From Chara braunii (lineage: Eukaryota; Streptophyta; Charophyceae; Charales; Characeae), in assembly GCA_003427395.1 (NCBI GenBank), contig BFEA01000232.1:96311-118624 (forward strand): 22,314 nucleotides of DNA, read 5' to 3'. The position numbers and the translations under genes were made by a program. The stretch's first letter is position 1. Every line of letters starts with the position of its first letter. The notes below the pieces were generated by a model, which made no database searches, was not told the DNA's origin, and saw only the letters and a list, made by a program, of their open reading frames with translations. Below are positions 1 through 9,817 of this stretch, piece after piece.

Positions 1-274
1 CTGATGTCAACAGTTGCATTGTCTATTAGTAGGCTGATCGTAGCTGTGTAGGAGTAGGCTGGGCGCTGAGCGCCAAGTAGGAGTGTGAAGGGACTTGACT
101 CTTGTGTTGTGGCGGAGAGAGAAGTTTTCCTTGACATTGGTTTTCATGACTACGAACCTCCATTGGTGCATTATTGGTGCAATGCTGCTCTCTGGACACA
201 GTGTGACCATCTGGCTTTCAATGTGATGATGTACTTTGGAATTTGTCATCTCGCTGTTGCTTATTTTCCTTGCA
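1..274 (+). repeat. 5' LTR, 3' portion only (cut by window start)
   Basis: This matches 8024-8297 base for base in register with 12 substitutions and ends CCTTGCA, immediately before the primer-binding site. The terminal CA is the expected LTR end. The modest divergence between the two LTR ends suggests insertion that is not ancient. Confidence 0.93.
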
Positions 275-277
275 ATT

Positions 278-292
278 TGGTATTGGAGCTGG
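278..292 (+). other. Primer-binding site, initiator tRNA-Met type
   Basis: TGGTATTGGAGCTGG lies three bases after the LTR end. Plant Ty3/gypsy and copia elements commonly use TGGTATCAGAGC, complementary to the 3' end of initiator tRNA-Met; the match here is imperfect in the middle. The same context (CAATTTGGTATCGGAGC) recurs at 11825-11840 and, on the minus strand, at 15584-15602, which supports its role as a primer site. Confidence 0.8.
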
Positions 293-1558
293 TTCATATT
301 GCGCTTCATTGGTTCTTTGCAATAGCTGTTCGGTGCGTCACATGAGGTGTGGGGCAGTGATAAGGCTTGGGCATTGAACCAAGGCGGCCCAGGGTCGTGT
401 GGGCGCGCTAGGGAGCTATGTGGTGACATACGGGGTGTATGCTGGATGATGAGAGCTCGCTGATGTGACATATTAAGCCGAGGTGGAACCGCATTCTGCT
501 GTTGGTAATGCCGAGGCAAAGACCGGTCATCATAATTGCACATCAGGTTGCCGGTGAGAGAATTTGTGGTTGGGGGCAGCATTATGAGGTATGTTGCTCT
601 CTTCCTTTCTACCCTCTTCATTGCTTCTTGCCGTGAGGAAGTGAGTTATGTCTTGAGAGTCCTCTCGATGTGAGGTGTCGCGAGCGCTCAACCTTGAGAG
701 TCGACATTCTTCCTAGGCAGCAAGCTGGTGGGAGACGGGCGAAGCCTCTGAAAGGCCCTGGATGAAGCACTCGGGTCACGTTCACCATGCCAACCCGCTG
801 GGACTAGGACACGCATGCTTTGTCGCAAGTCCTTGGTTCTGCTGTTTGCGCAATAGATGTCATGCAGGGCATGCCAGCCCTTTGGGACAGACGCTTTCCA
901 GACCGTCTTTAAATATTTCTGGCGGGGACTCGGTGTTGACTCTGGCTGTGATCGTTGTCCTGTCTGCGACGTTAAATAATTCCTGAGGAGTTATGGGGGA
1001 TCTCCTTAAATGCCTCCTGATCAGCCAGATCAAACCGGGTGTAAGGCTCGTTGCATGCGAGGGTAAATAATGTGCAGTTGCTGGCAGGCTCGGCGTTATT
1101 GACTTGGTGTACAGGGGTGGGCCGAATTGCACACCTTCAGACACGTTGCTCAACCAGATTCTTAGGACGTTGACACAAAGTGTCCAATCAAGAAGGATAC
1201 AGGGGGAGGGGGGATTCCGGTAACTGTTCGCAGTGGCAATAAATAGACAATCTGCCATCAAGCATACATCTCCAACATGAGATACTATTTTTATCTTTGA
1301 TTATCTAGTTGTTACAAACTTGACTAACAACTGACAGACAAATGCAGATAGACTATGTCTTTGCTGCACAACGATCTGTTCTAGGGTAATTTAAAAATAG
1401 ATATGATATTTCCTGTAGGATCTGACATTAGTTGTTACTACATCACCTGACTGTTTCTGTTCAGTCCGACTGAAATTAGTTGTGATTCGTAATCGGTTGT
1501 GTGTCAAGCGAAGGTAGGATTCAGTGTGGATTCTAGTTTAGATCACACACTGTAGCTC
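293..1558 (+). other. Untranslated leader of the first element
   Basis: About 1.27 kb between primer site and gag. No frame shows recognisable protein similarity, and the short open frames here have no family features. A/T-rich sequence around 1260-1440 precedes the gag start. I see no clear structured RNA; GAG/GTATGT near 586-594 could be a splice donor but I found no convincing acceptor. Confidence 0.5.
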
Positions 1559-1849
1559 ATGAGTGATGCAAGCACTAGTGAGCAGGAGTTGTTAGTGGAC
1601 GATCGTAGGACTACTTGTGGAACTGCTCGCAGTCGATATTTGACTTTCCTAGAGTTAGGTCCAGGAGACGAGAGGAGATTGCGGAGAGAGGCTAGAGAGA
1701 GAGCAAGGGCAAGGAGAGCGAGGGCAGCTGAGGATAGTGCCAGGACTAGAGTTTCAGCTAGCATCGGTGCAACTATGGCTACTTCATCTACCATGTCGCA
1801 AACCTCTTCACAGTCCACTTCGTCAGGAGTTAGTCAAAGTGGTTCTTAG
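1559..1849 (+). pseudogene. Gag N-terminal segment
   Basis: An open frame of 96 codons begins with ATG at 1559. Its middle is very rich in Arg, Ala and Glu (RREARERARARRARAAED), followed by a Ser/Thr/Gln-rich tail, and it ends at TAG 1847. The next gag block (from about 1882) is in another frame, so a frameshift between about 1840 and 1885 probably separates two parts of one protein. The charged helical N-terminus followed by a low-complexity linker is common in gypsy Gag proteins. No enzymatic function is expected. Assignment rests on position upstream of the gag core and on composition. Confidence 0.6.
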
Positions 1850-1881
1850 GGGTCCATTAGCCAGAGTGTTGGCCTGCTGGC

Positions 1882-3414
1882 TTGCGAGTCAGCCAGCAGA
1901 CTCAACTCACGCCGGAGGATTATGAGATCCTCCAAGCAGAAGAACTTCAGGATGAGCTACAACGGCAATTGGATAAGGCAGCAAAAAGGAGAAAGAGAGT
2001 AATCCCGAGAAAAGCTGGACTAGGTAGCAGAAGAGAGGAGCTAGACAGACTGGAAGCATTAGATGAGTCAACGCTTGATCCTGCGATACGAGCGCTGCGT
2101 AACTCACTTCTTTGTGTGGCGGAAACGTAGGCTGTCCAGCAGGAAATGCTGGCTGAACTGATGGCAGGCCAGAAAGAGATTCTGGCTGCACGTCCCATGA
2201 TGAGGCAGCCACAGTATGCTGTAGTTCCCCCTCCAGGTGCAGGTCCATCAGTGATGCTGTCGCCGGTAGGGCTTCCAGTCTCACATATGTTTGGCATGCC
2301 CCTGTCAGGTGGTTTGGTAGCAACTAGTGGTCCGGTTCATAGAGTCTCAGCCGTACCATTTACGATAGTGGTCACTATAGTCCCACTGTCAAGCCAGGCC
2401 CAGGTTAGTGTGCAACAACCTGTTTTAGTGGCTATGCAGCCGCTGCAGCAAGCCCCTGGGCCCATGCAGCCTATGCAACCGATGCAGTGGATGCCCAAAA
2501 TACCCTTGCTGAGTCCTAAGCCCTTCTTCAGCGACAGGAAGGAGGATGAGGACTTGGATACCTGGGTAAGGACGGTGCCTACCTATGTGAGGCACAAACT
2601 TACCAGGCCAAAGCAAGAAGTTGTTGTGGCTGCCTCCTTTCTAGAGGGGTCAGCAGCCTGCTGGTTGAATGGCCTAGTGCAGTAGCAGGGCTACGGTCAA
2701 GATTTCGATGCGTGGGCCCAGGCTCAGACATTGGAACAGTTCGTACGGTCCGTCTACAACAGGTGGCATGACCCTCAAGGGGCTCAAAAGGCAACCGATG
2801 CTATCAACAGTCTTTGTGCCAGAAGGTACAAGAATGTTAGAGAGCTGACGGATACCGTAGAACGTCTGCTCGTGGTTCCTGGCGTGCGCTATGACCAGCA
2901 GGTACTCCTTACGAATTACCTTAGATGTCTGCCTTCAGAGGTGAGGACAAAGTTGGTAGATGAGGCTTATGTCGATCAACATAACTTCGCCTCTTTCAGC
3001 AAGAAAGCCTTAAACATAGAGGCTAAGTTGGGGTCTGCGCATCAGAGTCAGGGCGATGGTAGGAAAAAGAGACTACCCCATGACTGAAAAAAGAAAGGTC
3101 AACTAATGTTCGTCGACCATGATGGTTAGACGACAAAAATTGACGACTTCCCAGACTTTGGGGAGGAGACAAAGCACGATGGGGCCAGTGAGACTTCGGA
3201 TGGGGGAGTCGTGGCACCTATCAAGGAAAAGGCTAGGGGGACCGGGAAGAAGAAGGTAGTACGGTCCACGGGTCAGGGCGACCAAGGAACACCAGCATGG
3301 GTAAAACTTGGTTTAGAGTATGAGGTGTGGAGGGACCGAGTTGCTAGGGGCACGTGCATGAACTGTGGCAACTTCGGCCACACGTTTAGAACGGTCGAGG
3401 CAAAAAAGTCCTAA
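1882..3414 (+). pseudogene. Gag core (capsid and zinc knuckle), interrupted by stops
   Basis: A single frame runs from 1882 to 3414 with stops at 2128 (TAG), 2683 (TAG), 3085 (TGA) and 3127 (TAG). It contains a charged helical stretch (about 1900-2090), a Pro/Met/Gln-rich linker (2200-2510), and a Retrotrans_gag-like domain starting near KPFFSDRKEDEDLDTW at about 2518 and running to about 3030, with the typical tryptophans and the AACWL block. Near 3355-3400 lies a CCHC zinc-knuckle remnant, CMNCGNFGHTFRTV, whose final cysteine position is Val. Gag would package the element RNA. The stops and the damaged knuckle mean this copy is not functional. Confidence 0.85.
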
Positions 3415-3964
3415 CGAGGGTAGCCTCTCCAACGGTGGTGGGACTATCTTCGAACTCTGGTGGTGCTTTTGCGAGCACTTCGCAGGGAAACACCTCGGGC
3501 CAGTAGGAGTTTTAGCCGCTTTTACTCACGCTGAAGTGGTAACGTTGCCTTCCCCACTTCAGGCGTTGGCCAAGGCTAGTGACCCACGTATCGCCCCGCA
3601 GACACATTCAGACCCACCGACGCTCTGTTCGAGAGATGTGTCTGAGGCCCTAGAAGAGTTAGAGACTGAGTGGTAAGGGAAGGACCTCAGGGACTCTTGG
3701 GCGATGATTAGTAGAGGTCCAAAATGTGAACATTTCGTTGTAGAGGTTGATGTAGGTGGCCGCAAGGTTGGCGCCTTCGCAGACATAGGCTCTACACGGA
3801 ACTTCATCAGTCGTGCATGTGTGGATAGACTGCGCTTAGGGGACCAAGTGTAGCGGCTTAGCAGAATTGTAGCTTCTATCCTGGCCAACAAGCACCAAAT
3901 GTTGGTAAAAGACTATGTCAAGGACGAAGTTTGCACCTTCCCTCCTATGGAGGAGGGGAAGTGA
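3415..3964 (+). pseudogene. Gag-pol junction and retropepsin-like protease, N-terminal part
   Basis: This is read in frame 2, with stops at 3674 (TAA) and 3851 (TAG) and a TGA at 3962. The segment around 3719-3830 has the retropepsin layout: a beta strand (FVVEVDVGG), then AFADIGSTRNFIS, where the family has D-[ST]-G-[AS]-T-x-N-F-I. The catalytic triad here reads D-I-G (codons 3782-3790), so the Ser/Thr of the active-site motif is replaced by Ile through an ATA codon. The frame shift relative to gag at about 3410 could be either the element's natural gag-pol frameshift or damage. The region before 3719 has no recognisable domain. Confidence 0.7.
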
Positions 3965-4260
3965 GCCATAAGATCTCCTTCCTGGTTAGCGATGAACTGC
4001 CCTTTGATATGCTCTTAGGCATGTACTACATCGAGGTCGTACAACCTCAGTTTGACTGGGATAAAAATGTGTTGATCCACAAATTGCCCAATGGTAGAAC
4101 TGTTAGATTGCAAAAGTACAAAGCTAGTTGTCTGATAGAAAACTACGGGTGCATGTTTGCATCATCTTTCTATAACTACTACAAGCAGAATCGCGAGGAG
4201 GGCATGCACGTAGTATTCATCTCTGAGAAAGGGGAGGCCGTGAAAACACCCCAGGGATAG
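3931..4260 (+). pseudogene. Protease C-terminus and protease-RT linker
   Basis: Read in frame 1. It contains ELPFDMLLGMYYIE, which corresponds to the conserved retropepsin C-terminal block usually read as PFDVILGMDWL; the Asp after GM is Tyr here. A frameshift near 3935-3945 separates it from the active-site half, and another near 4250 separates it from RT, whose frame is already open at 4260. The remaining residues form the poorly conserved linker to RT. Confidence 0.65.
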
Positions 4261-5273
4261 AATTAGTCGTCGCTCAATATTCAGACTTTTTTGAGGAGCC
4301 CACATGCGTGGTAGAAAGGGAGGTTGTTCATGCAATAGAGGTTGTCCCAGGTAGTAAGGTACCTAGAGGACGAATCTATAGGATGTCTCCTGCGGAGTTA
4401 GATGAGCTCCGCCGCCAGCTCAAGGAGTTCACAGAGAAGGGATGGATTCGGCCTAGTACCTCCCCTTACGACGCTCCAGTCTTATTCGTACCGAAGAAGG
4501 GAGGTACCTTGAGGATGTGCATTGACTATAGGGGCCTCAATGCCATCACTGTTAAGAACGCGGAGCCCCTACCCCGCATCGACGACCTCTTGGATAGAGT
4601 GCAGGGATGCCGGTACGTCACCAAGATTGATCTGAAGTTTGGATACCATCAAATTGCCATTAGACCTGAGGACTTGCACAAAATCGCATTTCAGACCAGG
4701 TACGGTCTGTACGAGTTTGTGGTGATGCCTTTTGGCCTATGCAATGCACCTGGTACGTTCCAGCACGCGGTGAACAAGATTTTTCATGACTACTTCGACA
4801 AGTTTATCGTCGTGTACCTCGACGATATTCTCATCTTTAGTAGGACTGTAGAGGAGCGCGCTTAGCACTTGAAAATAGTGCTAGGTCTCCTAAGACAGCA
4901 CCAGTACAAGGTTAACTTGGAGAAATGCGAGTTTGGTTGCACCAAGATCTTGTACTTGGGTAATGAAATCTCAGCAGATGGACTGAGGCCGGATGATGCT
5001 AAGGTGGCCAGCATACGGGACTGGCCCAAACCTCAAACTGTTACTAAGGTCAGATCGATTTTGGGGATGACGGGCTACTATCGTCCGTTTGTGAAGAACT
5101 ATAGTAGTATAGCTTCCCCATTAACAAATCTAACTCGACTTGACACCCCTTGGGAGTGGACTGAAGAGTGTGAGGCGGCCTTCAGGAAACTGAAGTATGC
5201 TCTAACACACTATGAAGTCCTCAAGCTCCCGGATCTTGATCAGCCCTTTGTCATGACAACCAAAATGGCATAG
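4260..5273 (+). pseudogene. Reverse transcriptase domain with one in-frame stop
   Basis: Frame 0. Conserved RT blocks appear in order: YRMSPAELDELRRQLKE and KGWIRPSTSPYDAPVLFV near 4379-4490, LRMCIDYRGLNAIT near 4510, KIDLKFGYHQI near 4622, MPFGLCNAPGTFQ near 4726, and the catalytic YLDDIL at about 4816. A TAG at 4863 interrupts the segment before HLKIVLGLLRQH. Connection-domain motifs follow (ILYLGNEIS, RSILGMTGYYRPFV). The catalytic Asp pair is intact, so RT is the least damaged enzyme by motif. The frame closes at 5271-5273 because of an indel at the start of RNase H. Confidence 0.93.
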
Positions 5274-5592
5274 GCGCGGTCCTTATGCAAAAGGAGGGGA
5301 AAAAGTTGAGACCTATCGAGTATATGAGCAAAAATATGTCATCTCAAAAACTAAGTAAGTCCACTTATGGGCGTGAGCTCTATGCCCTGTATAGAGCGCT
5401 GATTCATTGGAGGCATTATCTCCTTGGCAGATTCTTCTATGTGAGATCTGACCATGAAACCTTGCGCTGGATCAAGACACAGCCCGTGCTCTCTGATGCA
5501 CTCAAAAGATAGATACAAGTGATAGACATGTATGACTATGAACTTGATCCAATCAAGGGAGAGTACAACAAAGTGGTTGATGCGTTATTTGT
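5274..5592 (+). pseudogene. RNase H domain with lost first catalytic Asp
   Basis: Frame 2 from the residues GIGAVLMQKEGKKLRPIEY through STYGRELYALYRALIHWRHY and VRSDHETLRWIKT to NKVVDALF. This is the Ty3-type RNase H that removes RNA from the hybrid. Later acidic positions (Glu in RELYAL, Asp in RSDHE, Asp in VVDAL) are visible. The usual TTDAS block before GIGAVL reads only MTTK and then changes frame, so the first catalytic Asp was removed by a small deletion near 5258-5266. TAG at 5510 stands where the family has a conserved Trp (TGG). A further frameshift near 5590 leads into integrase. Confidence 0.88.
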
Positions 5593-6981
5593 CGGGCAGA
5601 TTATCTAAGCGCGTTAGTTACGGAGTTTGGCATATCTAGCGATCTATCTCAATCATTGGTGGAAGCCTATCAGCAAGATTCAGTTATGTCTGAGATCATC
5701 CGTAGATTCCAAGCAAAGGACAAAAAAACGTTGGACGAATTGACGATGGTAGACGGCTCGTTTCTTGAGAAGGCAGGGAATAAAAGGTTGTGTGTTCCCA
5801 GTAGTGAGTCGTTGCGTAGTTTATTTTTAGGAGAATGCCATGATGCAACTGGTCATTTTGGATACAAGAAGACATCAACGAACTTAGTACAAAGATTCTG
5901 GTGGCCCTCTATGATGCTAGATGCAAAACGCTATGTTGAAACCTGCCAGGTTTGCCAAAAGGGCAAACCAAGGACTCAGGCTCCGCTTGGGCTGATCAAG
6001 CCCTTGCCGATTCTTGAAGGACCAGGTCAGAGTGTGTCTATGGATTTTATGGATACCCTTGTGACCAGCAGGTTTGGAAAGAGACACATCTTTGTTATAG
6101 TGGATTGTTTTTCTAAGTATGTCAGACTAATCGCTATGAGTGAAAGTGCTAAAACTGACTATGTCATCAAATTGTTTATGGATAATTGGGTACGAGATTT
6201 CGGCTTGCCTACATCCATCGTTAGTGATAGGGATGTGAGATTCACAAGTGAACTGTGGCAGTCGACTGCTGAACAGGGCACAAAACTCCAAATGACCTCA
6301 GGGAATCACCCTGAGTCAAATGGCCAGGCAAAACAAATGAACCGGGTAGTACAGCACCTGCTTCGACATTATATTAAGCCAAGTCAGGATGACTGGGACG
6401 AGAAGTTACCTCTCGTCGCCAGCCTGTACAACAATGCTGTGCACAGTACTACCGGTATGACTCCCAACCAGTTACATCTTGGTTGGAAGCCCAGAACTGC
6501 ACTTGACTTTCTGCTACCAGAAAGACAACCCACTGCAGCACCTGGCAGCATAGACTTTGCTGTCAAATATGAACAGATGATGCAGCAGGCCGTTGAACAT
6601 ATTAGGAAGTCACAGGATGCTATGATCGCATCTGAGAATAAACATAGACGGCCCTCTAACGTCCAGGTAGGTGATAGAGTCTGGGTTAAGTCATTTGAAC
6701 TAGGTCAGGAGATGGGGATATCACGAAAACTGATGCCACATTATTTTGGTCCCTCGGAGATCTTAGACATTGTAGGGGATCAACCGGATGGGCCTTCATA
6801 CGTGATTCGTATTCCTGCACACTTACGCACTTACCCTGTGTTCCATGCCTCCAAGTTGGCACCTTTCGCTGCCACTGACCAGTTTCCTTCAAGAAGATCA
6901 ATGCTGCCCCCAATCATGGATGGCGAGGTGGACGTTGACCAGATCGTGGAGCATCGAGTGATGCCTGTTCCTCGACCATAA
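5593..6981 (+). pseudogene. Integrase with Glu-to-Lys change at the catalytic site
   Basis: Frame 1, open from about 5593 to TAA 6979. The H2C2 zinc module is visible (ECHDATGHFG near 5833, then CQVCQKGK near 5944). The core has Asp in MDFMDT (about 6040) and Asp in VSDRDVRF (about 6220). In the block HPESNGQAKQMNR, which aligns with the usual HPQTDGQTERVNR, the catalytic Glu is Lys (AAA at 6331-6333). The C-terminal GPY/F-type module follows (KLMPHYFGPSEIL, then YPVFHASKLAPF). Integrase inserts the cDNA; this copy should be inactive because of the Lys. This is the longest uninterrupted frame in the window. Confidence 0.93.
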
Positions 6982-7149
6982 GGCAGAGGGCGCCCTCCTA
7001 AACCGAGAATGCAGTATCGTGTGAGATTCAGACATCGTGTGGATCCCAAGGAAGATCGCTGGTTCACACGAGAAGAACTCCTGAGAACAGCTCCTCAAGT
7101 GATCGCGGGCTATGAAAGAGAACTGAAGGGGAAAATGCCTGCAGAATAA
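6928..7149 (+). pseudogene. C-terminal chromodomain, split by a stop
   Basis: After the integrase module, EVDVDQIVEHRVMPVPRP continues past TAA 6979 in the same frame as GRGRPPKPRMQYRVRFRH and DRWFTREEL, ending at TAA 7147. The pattern (acidic start, basic linker, Y-x-V-[KR] strand, then W-x-x-x-E-[EN]-L) is that of the chromodomain of plant chromoviruses, which directs integration toward modified chromatin. Aromatic cage residues are not evident except the Trp, as in the plant group II chromodomains. The stop removes the domain unless read through. Confidence 0.75.
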
Positions 7150-7175
7150 GAGACTTCTCAGAGGACTAACGAAGT

Positions 7176-7189
7176 AAAGGAGGAAGGAA
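7176..7189 (+). other. Polypurine tract
   Basis: AAAGGAGGAAGGAA sits directly before the TG that starts the 3' LTR and 26 bases after the last pol stop. It would prime plus-strand synthesis. Confidence 0.85.
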
Positions 7190-7260
7190 TGCGAGGATCT
7201 GTGTCCTCGACAGGCCTAAGGTGCCCGGGTTACAGTGGTGCCCGCCCTAAGTGAAGGCGA

Positions 7261-7451
7261 GCCTAACTTGTCACAAGAGGCCTTTGACTGTCAATTTCAT
7301 ATTTGGGGTCCAGGCAGTTGCGACGCGCCAGTTGGTTGAGAGAAACGCAGGCCGANGCCTAACTTGTCACAAGAGGCCTTTGACTGTCAATTTCATATTT
7401 GGGGTCCAGGCAGTTGCGACGCGCCAGTTGGTTGAGAGAAACGCAGGCCGA
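7261..7451. repeat. Exact 95-bp direct duplication joined by one N
   Basis: 7261-7355 and 7357-7451 are identical by eye, separated only by N at 7356. Identity plus a single N at the join suggests two contig ends that overlap but were not merged. Confidence 0.9.
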
Positions 7452-7923
7452 GCAACAAAGACATTTCCAGGGCCTACCGGGCTTTTCCAAAGAATGCAGG
7501 CCCTGGGCGTGATTCGCAGCCTCATACACAGACAGTTGGGAGGCCCAACCGAACAAGGCCCAGTAGCTGCAGCGCAAAGGCAGCATCCTGGGGCCTTTCG
7601 GAAGCTTCTGGGCCCAGGCCAGGACAGCCAGGCTGCACGAGCAGGCCAACTCTTTCCATAAGGGAAAGAGCGCTTCCCAGGCAGCCTCATTCGGTCACTT
7701 GCTGGCTGGCAGCAGCGCTGCTGGAGCGATAGCTCGCGGGCTGGCTGCTGGCATTGGAGCAAGAGGCTGCGCACGTGCGGTCGTGTGTTGAAGCAGGGTG
7801 CTGCTGAGGGCAGCGCCATAGCCAGCCTTCATAGCGGGCTGGGCTTGGATGTACAGTGGGGCGCAGGGGTGGTCTTCAGGTGTAAGAGAGGACATGCGTG
7901 GGTGTAAAGTCAGGGAAGGGCGA

Positions 7924-7925
<2 letters not shown>

Positions 7926-7956
<31 letters not shown>

Positions 7957-7957
7957 T
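7926..7957. repeat. GAT trinucleotide microsatellite in LTR
   Basis: About ten GAT units. It lies just upstream of the segment shared with the minus-strand LTR and produces a run of His codons on the minus strand, which is not a gene. The part of the 5' LTR that would carry it is outside the window. Confidence 0.9.
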
Positions 7958-8302
7958 GAGGACATACCTTGTATTGGCGATGGTGTGCATTTGGGCGACA
8001 TCTTCAAGTACTTCGGGTTGCTGCTGATGTCAACAGTTGCATTGTCTATTAGTAGGCTGATCGTAGCTGTGTAGGAGTAGGCTGGGCGCTGAGCGCCAAG
8101 TAGGAGTGTGAAGGGACTGGACTCTTGTGTTGTGGCGGAGAGAGAAGTTCTCCTTGACATTGGTTTTCAGTATTACGAACCTCCATTGGTGTATTACTGG
8201 TGCAATGCTGCTCTCTGGACACAGTGTGACTATTTGGCTTTCAATGTGATGATGTAATCTGGAATTTGTCATATCGCTGTTGCTTATTTTCCTTGCACTA
8301 AG

Positions 8303-8862
8303 AAGAATTCACAGAAAAAAATTAAAAATTCGAGAATCCATGGATTAGGTTGTGCTCTTTCCGGGAAAAATATCAGAAAAAAAAAAACCTTCAAGACCGC
8401 AAAACAATCGCTGCGTGTGGACCAACAAAAAAAGTACTTCAACTTCAGTGATTTTTTGCGCTCAAAGGAATGCGTGAAAAAACCTGGAAATTGGAGTGCT
8501 TGCAGTTTGTATTGTGATCTTTCCAGGAAATATTAAATAAGTCTATAACAATCATTTCAACCGTGAAATAGATTGCGGCGGCAGTTTGAACGATGCTCCA
8601 TTTTTGCTATTCAACCTCTCTTTCTCTCTCTCTTTCTTTGGTAGCCACCCCCCTTGCCTACTCTCTCTCTCTTTCTTCTTCTTGCGCGTGCGCTTAGGGC
8701 CATTGCTTTTGGTTACTGGTCCAGACTCACAGCTGACACCCCTAAGGCTGCAGTATGGTGGGTTCAAGCGTCTGTGCCGGGAGCACAAAGGCTGACCGAA
8801 AGCGAACACATCAGCCCCCCCACGAAGGTTGACTGAAAGTGAACACACCAGCCCCCCCCACG
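8303..8862. repeat. Dispersed repeat of unknown class, copy A
   Basis: From AAGAATTC at 8303 this aligns with the interrupted copy at 9212-9249 plus 10149-10660. Shared blocks include CTTTCC near the start, AATCGCTGC, TTGGAGTGCTT-type and TGGAGTGCTTC-type segments, ATCATTTCAACC followed by GAAATAGAT, GGCGGCA, a CT-rich tract, and CTAAGGCTG followed by GTATGGTGG. The left side is truncated by the LTR element. Near the right end a 36-37-bp unit (8789-8825, 8826-8862) is tandemly repeated, each ending in a C run. No coding frame is supported. Confidence 0.7.
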
Positions 8863-9211
8863 TCATCTCTCTTTGTCTCTCTCTCCCTAGCTCTTGAAGG
8901 AAAAAAAGAAGCGTAATCCCTTAGGGCTGTGTTCCCTGCACCTGCTCGGTAGGCAATAGTTTGCAGCCCTAAGGGCTGCGGTGCCCGGATTTTGGCAGTG
9001 GACAACCACCGCGAAATAGGACATGTAGGTTGAAATTTCGGTATGGCCAGTCCTTCCATTGCTTGCGGACGACCGGCAACCTTAAGGAGGCTCTACTATT
9101 GGATAAGTGTTTCAAGGGTCCGGTCTCACTCTTAAGTTCCACTCCTAGTGGCACTCAGAGGGACAGTCCCACAATTTGCAAGAGGTTACCTCAGTAATGT
9201 TTTGTGTTCAC
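8863..9211. other. Spacer between repeat copies, with a 12-bp inverted repeat
   Basis: No gene seen. CCCTTAGGGCTG at 8918-8929 and CAGCCCTAAGGG at 8964-8975 are perfect inverted repeats with a 34-bp loop. The rest is unassigned; it may be part of either repeat copy beyond recognisable similarity. Confidence 0.5.
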
Positions 9212-9768
9212 AAGAATTCGCAGAAAAATCTGAAAATTTGAGTTCATAGCATGGGAACCGCGGACCCGGACCCGGAAATGTCTGGACCGAGGCCCAGACG
9301 TCTGGTAATCCGGACAGGCACCGGACAACCGGACAGGACCGGACCCGGACCCGGACCGTCCAGACCGGTACACCAGACACAAAAAATGTCCGGACCGAGG
9401 GAAAAAAAAAAAAGAAAAAGAAAACCTTAGTAATAAGCAGTAGTACTCAGTACTAACCACCGCTTACTGTCTTTCAGTATTCACAACTTGACAGCTTCAT
9501 ACTGTCACAGACATTCACAAAGGTTCACACAACACTTGAAACCAGTTCTCAACAGACCAATCCCAAGTCACTTCAGAAAAAGAATGTGAAAATCAGAAAA
9601 AAACAGAACTTTGAACTTTGAAGTTAGACTTTTTTTAATTCATATTCATATTCATATGAAAATTGAAAATTTAAACTGTTACGTTATTCAGATCTGCGTA
9701 AGAAGTACTAAGAACAGATCTGAGATCTGGTCAGGACCAGATCTAAGACGGGATCCAGATCTGACCAA

Positions 9769-9774
<6 letters not shown>

Positions 9775-9816
<42 letters not shown>
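9775..9816. repeat. CT microsatellite
   Basis: About 21 CT units inside the hAT-like element. The runs of Arg-Glu or Leu-Ser codons it creates in open frames are not coding evidence. Confidence 0.95.

Positions 9817-9817
<1 letters not shown>

Larger units (their letters stand above)
1..8297 (+). mobile_element. Degenerate Ty3/gypsy chromovirus-like LTR retrotransposon
   Basis: The order LTR, PBS, leader, gag, protease, RT, RNase H, integrase, chromodomain, PPT, LTR is that of Metaviridae chromoviruses. The 274 bases at the window start realign without indels to 8024-8297, with 12 mismatches by my count (about 4.4 percent). Coding frames shift repeatedly: gag mostly frame 1, protease frame 2 then 1, RT frame 0, RNase H frame 2, integrase frame 1. 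About ten stops interrupt them, so this copy cannot encode its own proteins. The outer part of the 5' LTR and its target duplication lie left of the window. The five bases after the 3' LTR are CTAAG, the expected duplication to look for on the left. Confidence 0.95.
7190..8297 (+). repeat. 3' LTR of the first element
   Basis: Starts TGCGAGG after the purine tract and ends CCTTGCA, giving imperfect terminal inverted repeats (TGCGAGG versus TGCAAGG). Length is 1108 bp as assembled, or about 1012 bp if the 95-bp duplication around the N at 7356 is an artefact. The last 274 bp match the 5' LTR copy. CCATAAGGGAAAG near 7655 aligns with CCATATAGGAAAG in the minus-strand LTR (about 16139-16155) and may be the TATA region. 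The open frames inside this LTR (including the polyhistidine one from the GAT repeat) are not genes. Confidence 0.9.

Noticed and set aside
7251-7661. 136-codon + strand frame in the 3' LTR
   Set aside because: It spans the N and the exact 95-bp duplication and shows no domain; it is LTR sequence.
7920-7960. Repeats that could suggest a CRISPR array (also 20932-21070)
   Set aside because: No unique spacers of regular length between identical repeats; eukaryotic context and unit structure fit tandem repeats.
7876-8160. Minus-strand open frame with a polyhistidine run
   Set aside because: The His run is the GAT microsatellite read backwards inside the LTR; the same sequence in the minus-strand LTR has no such frame.
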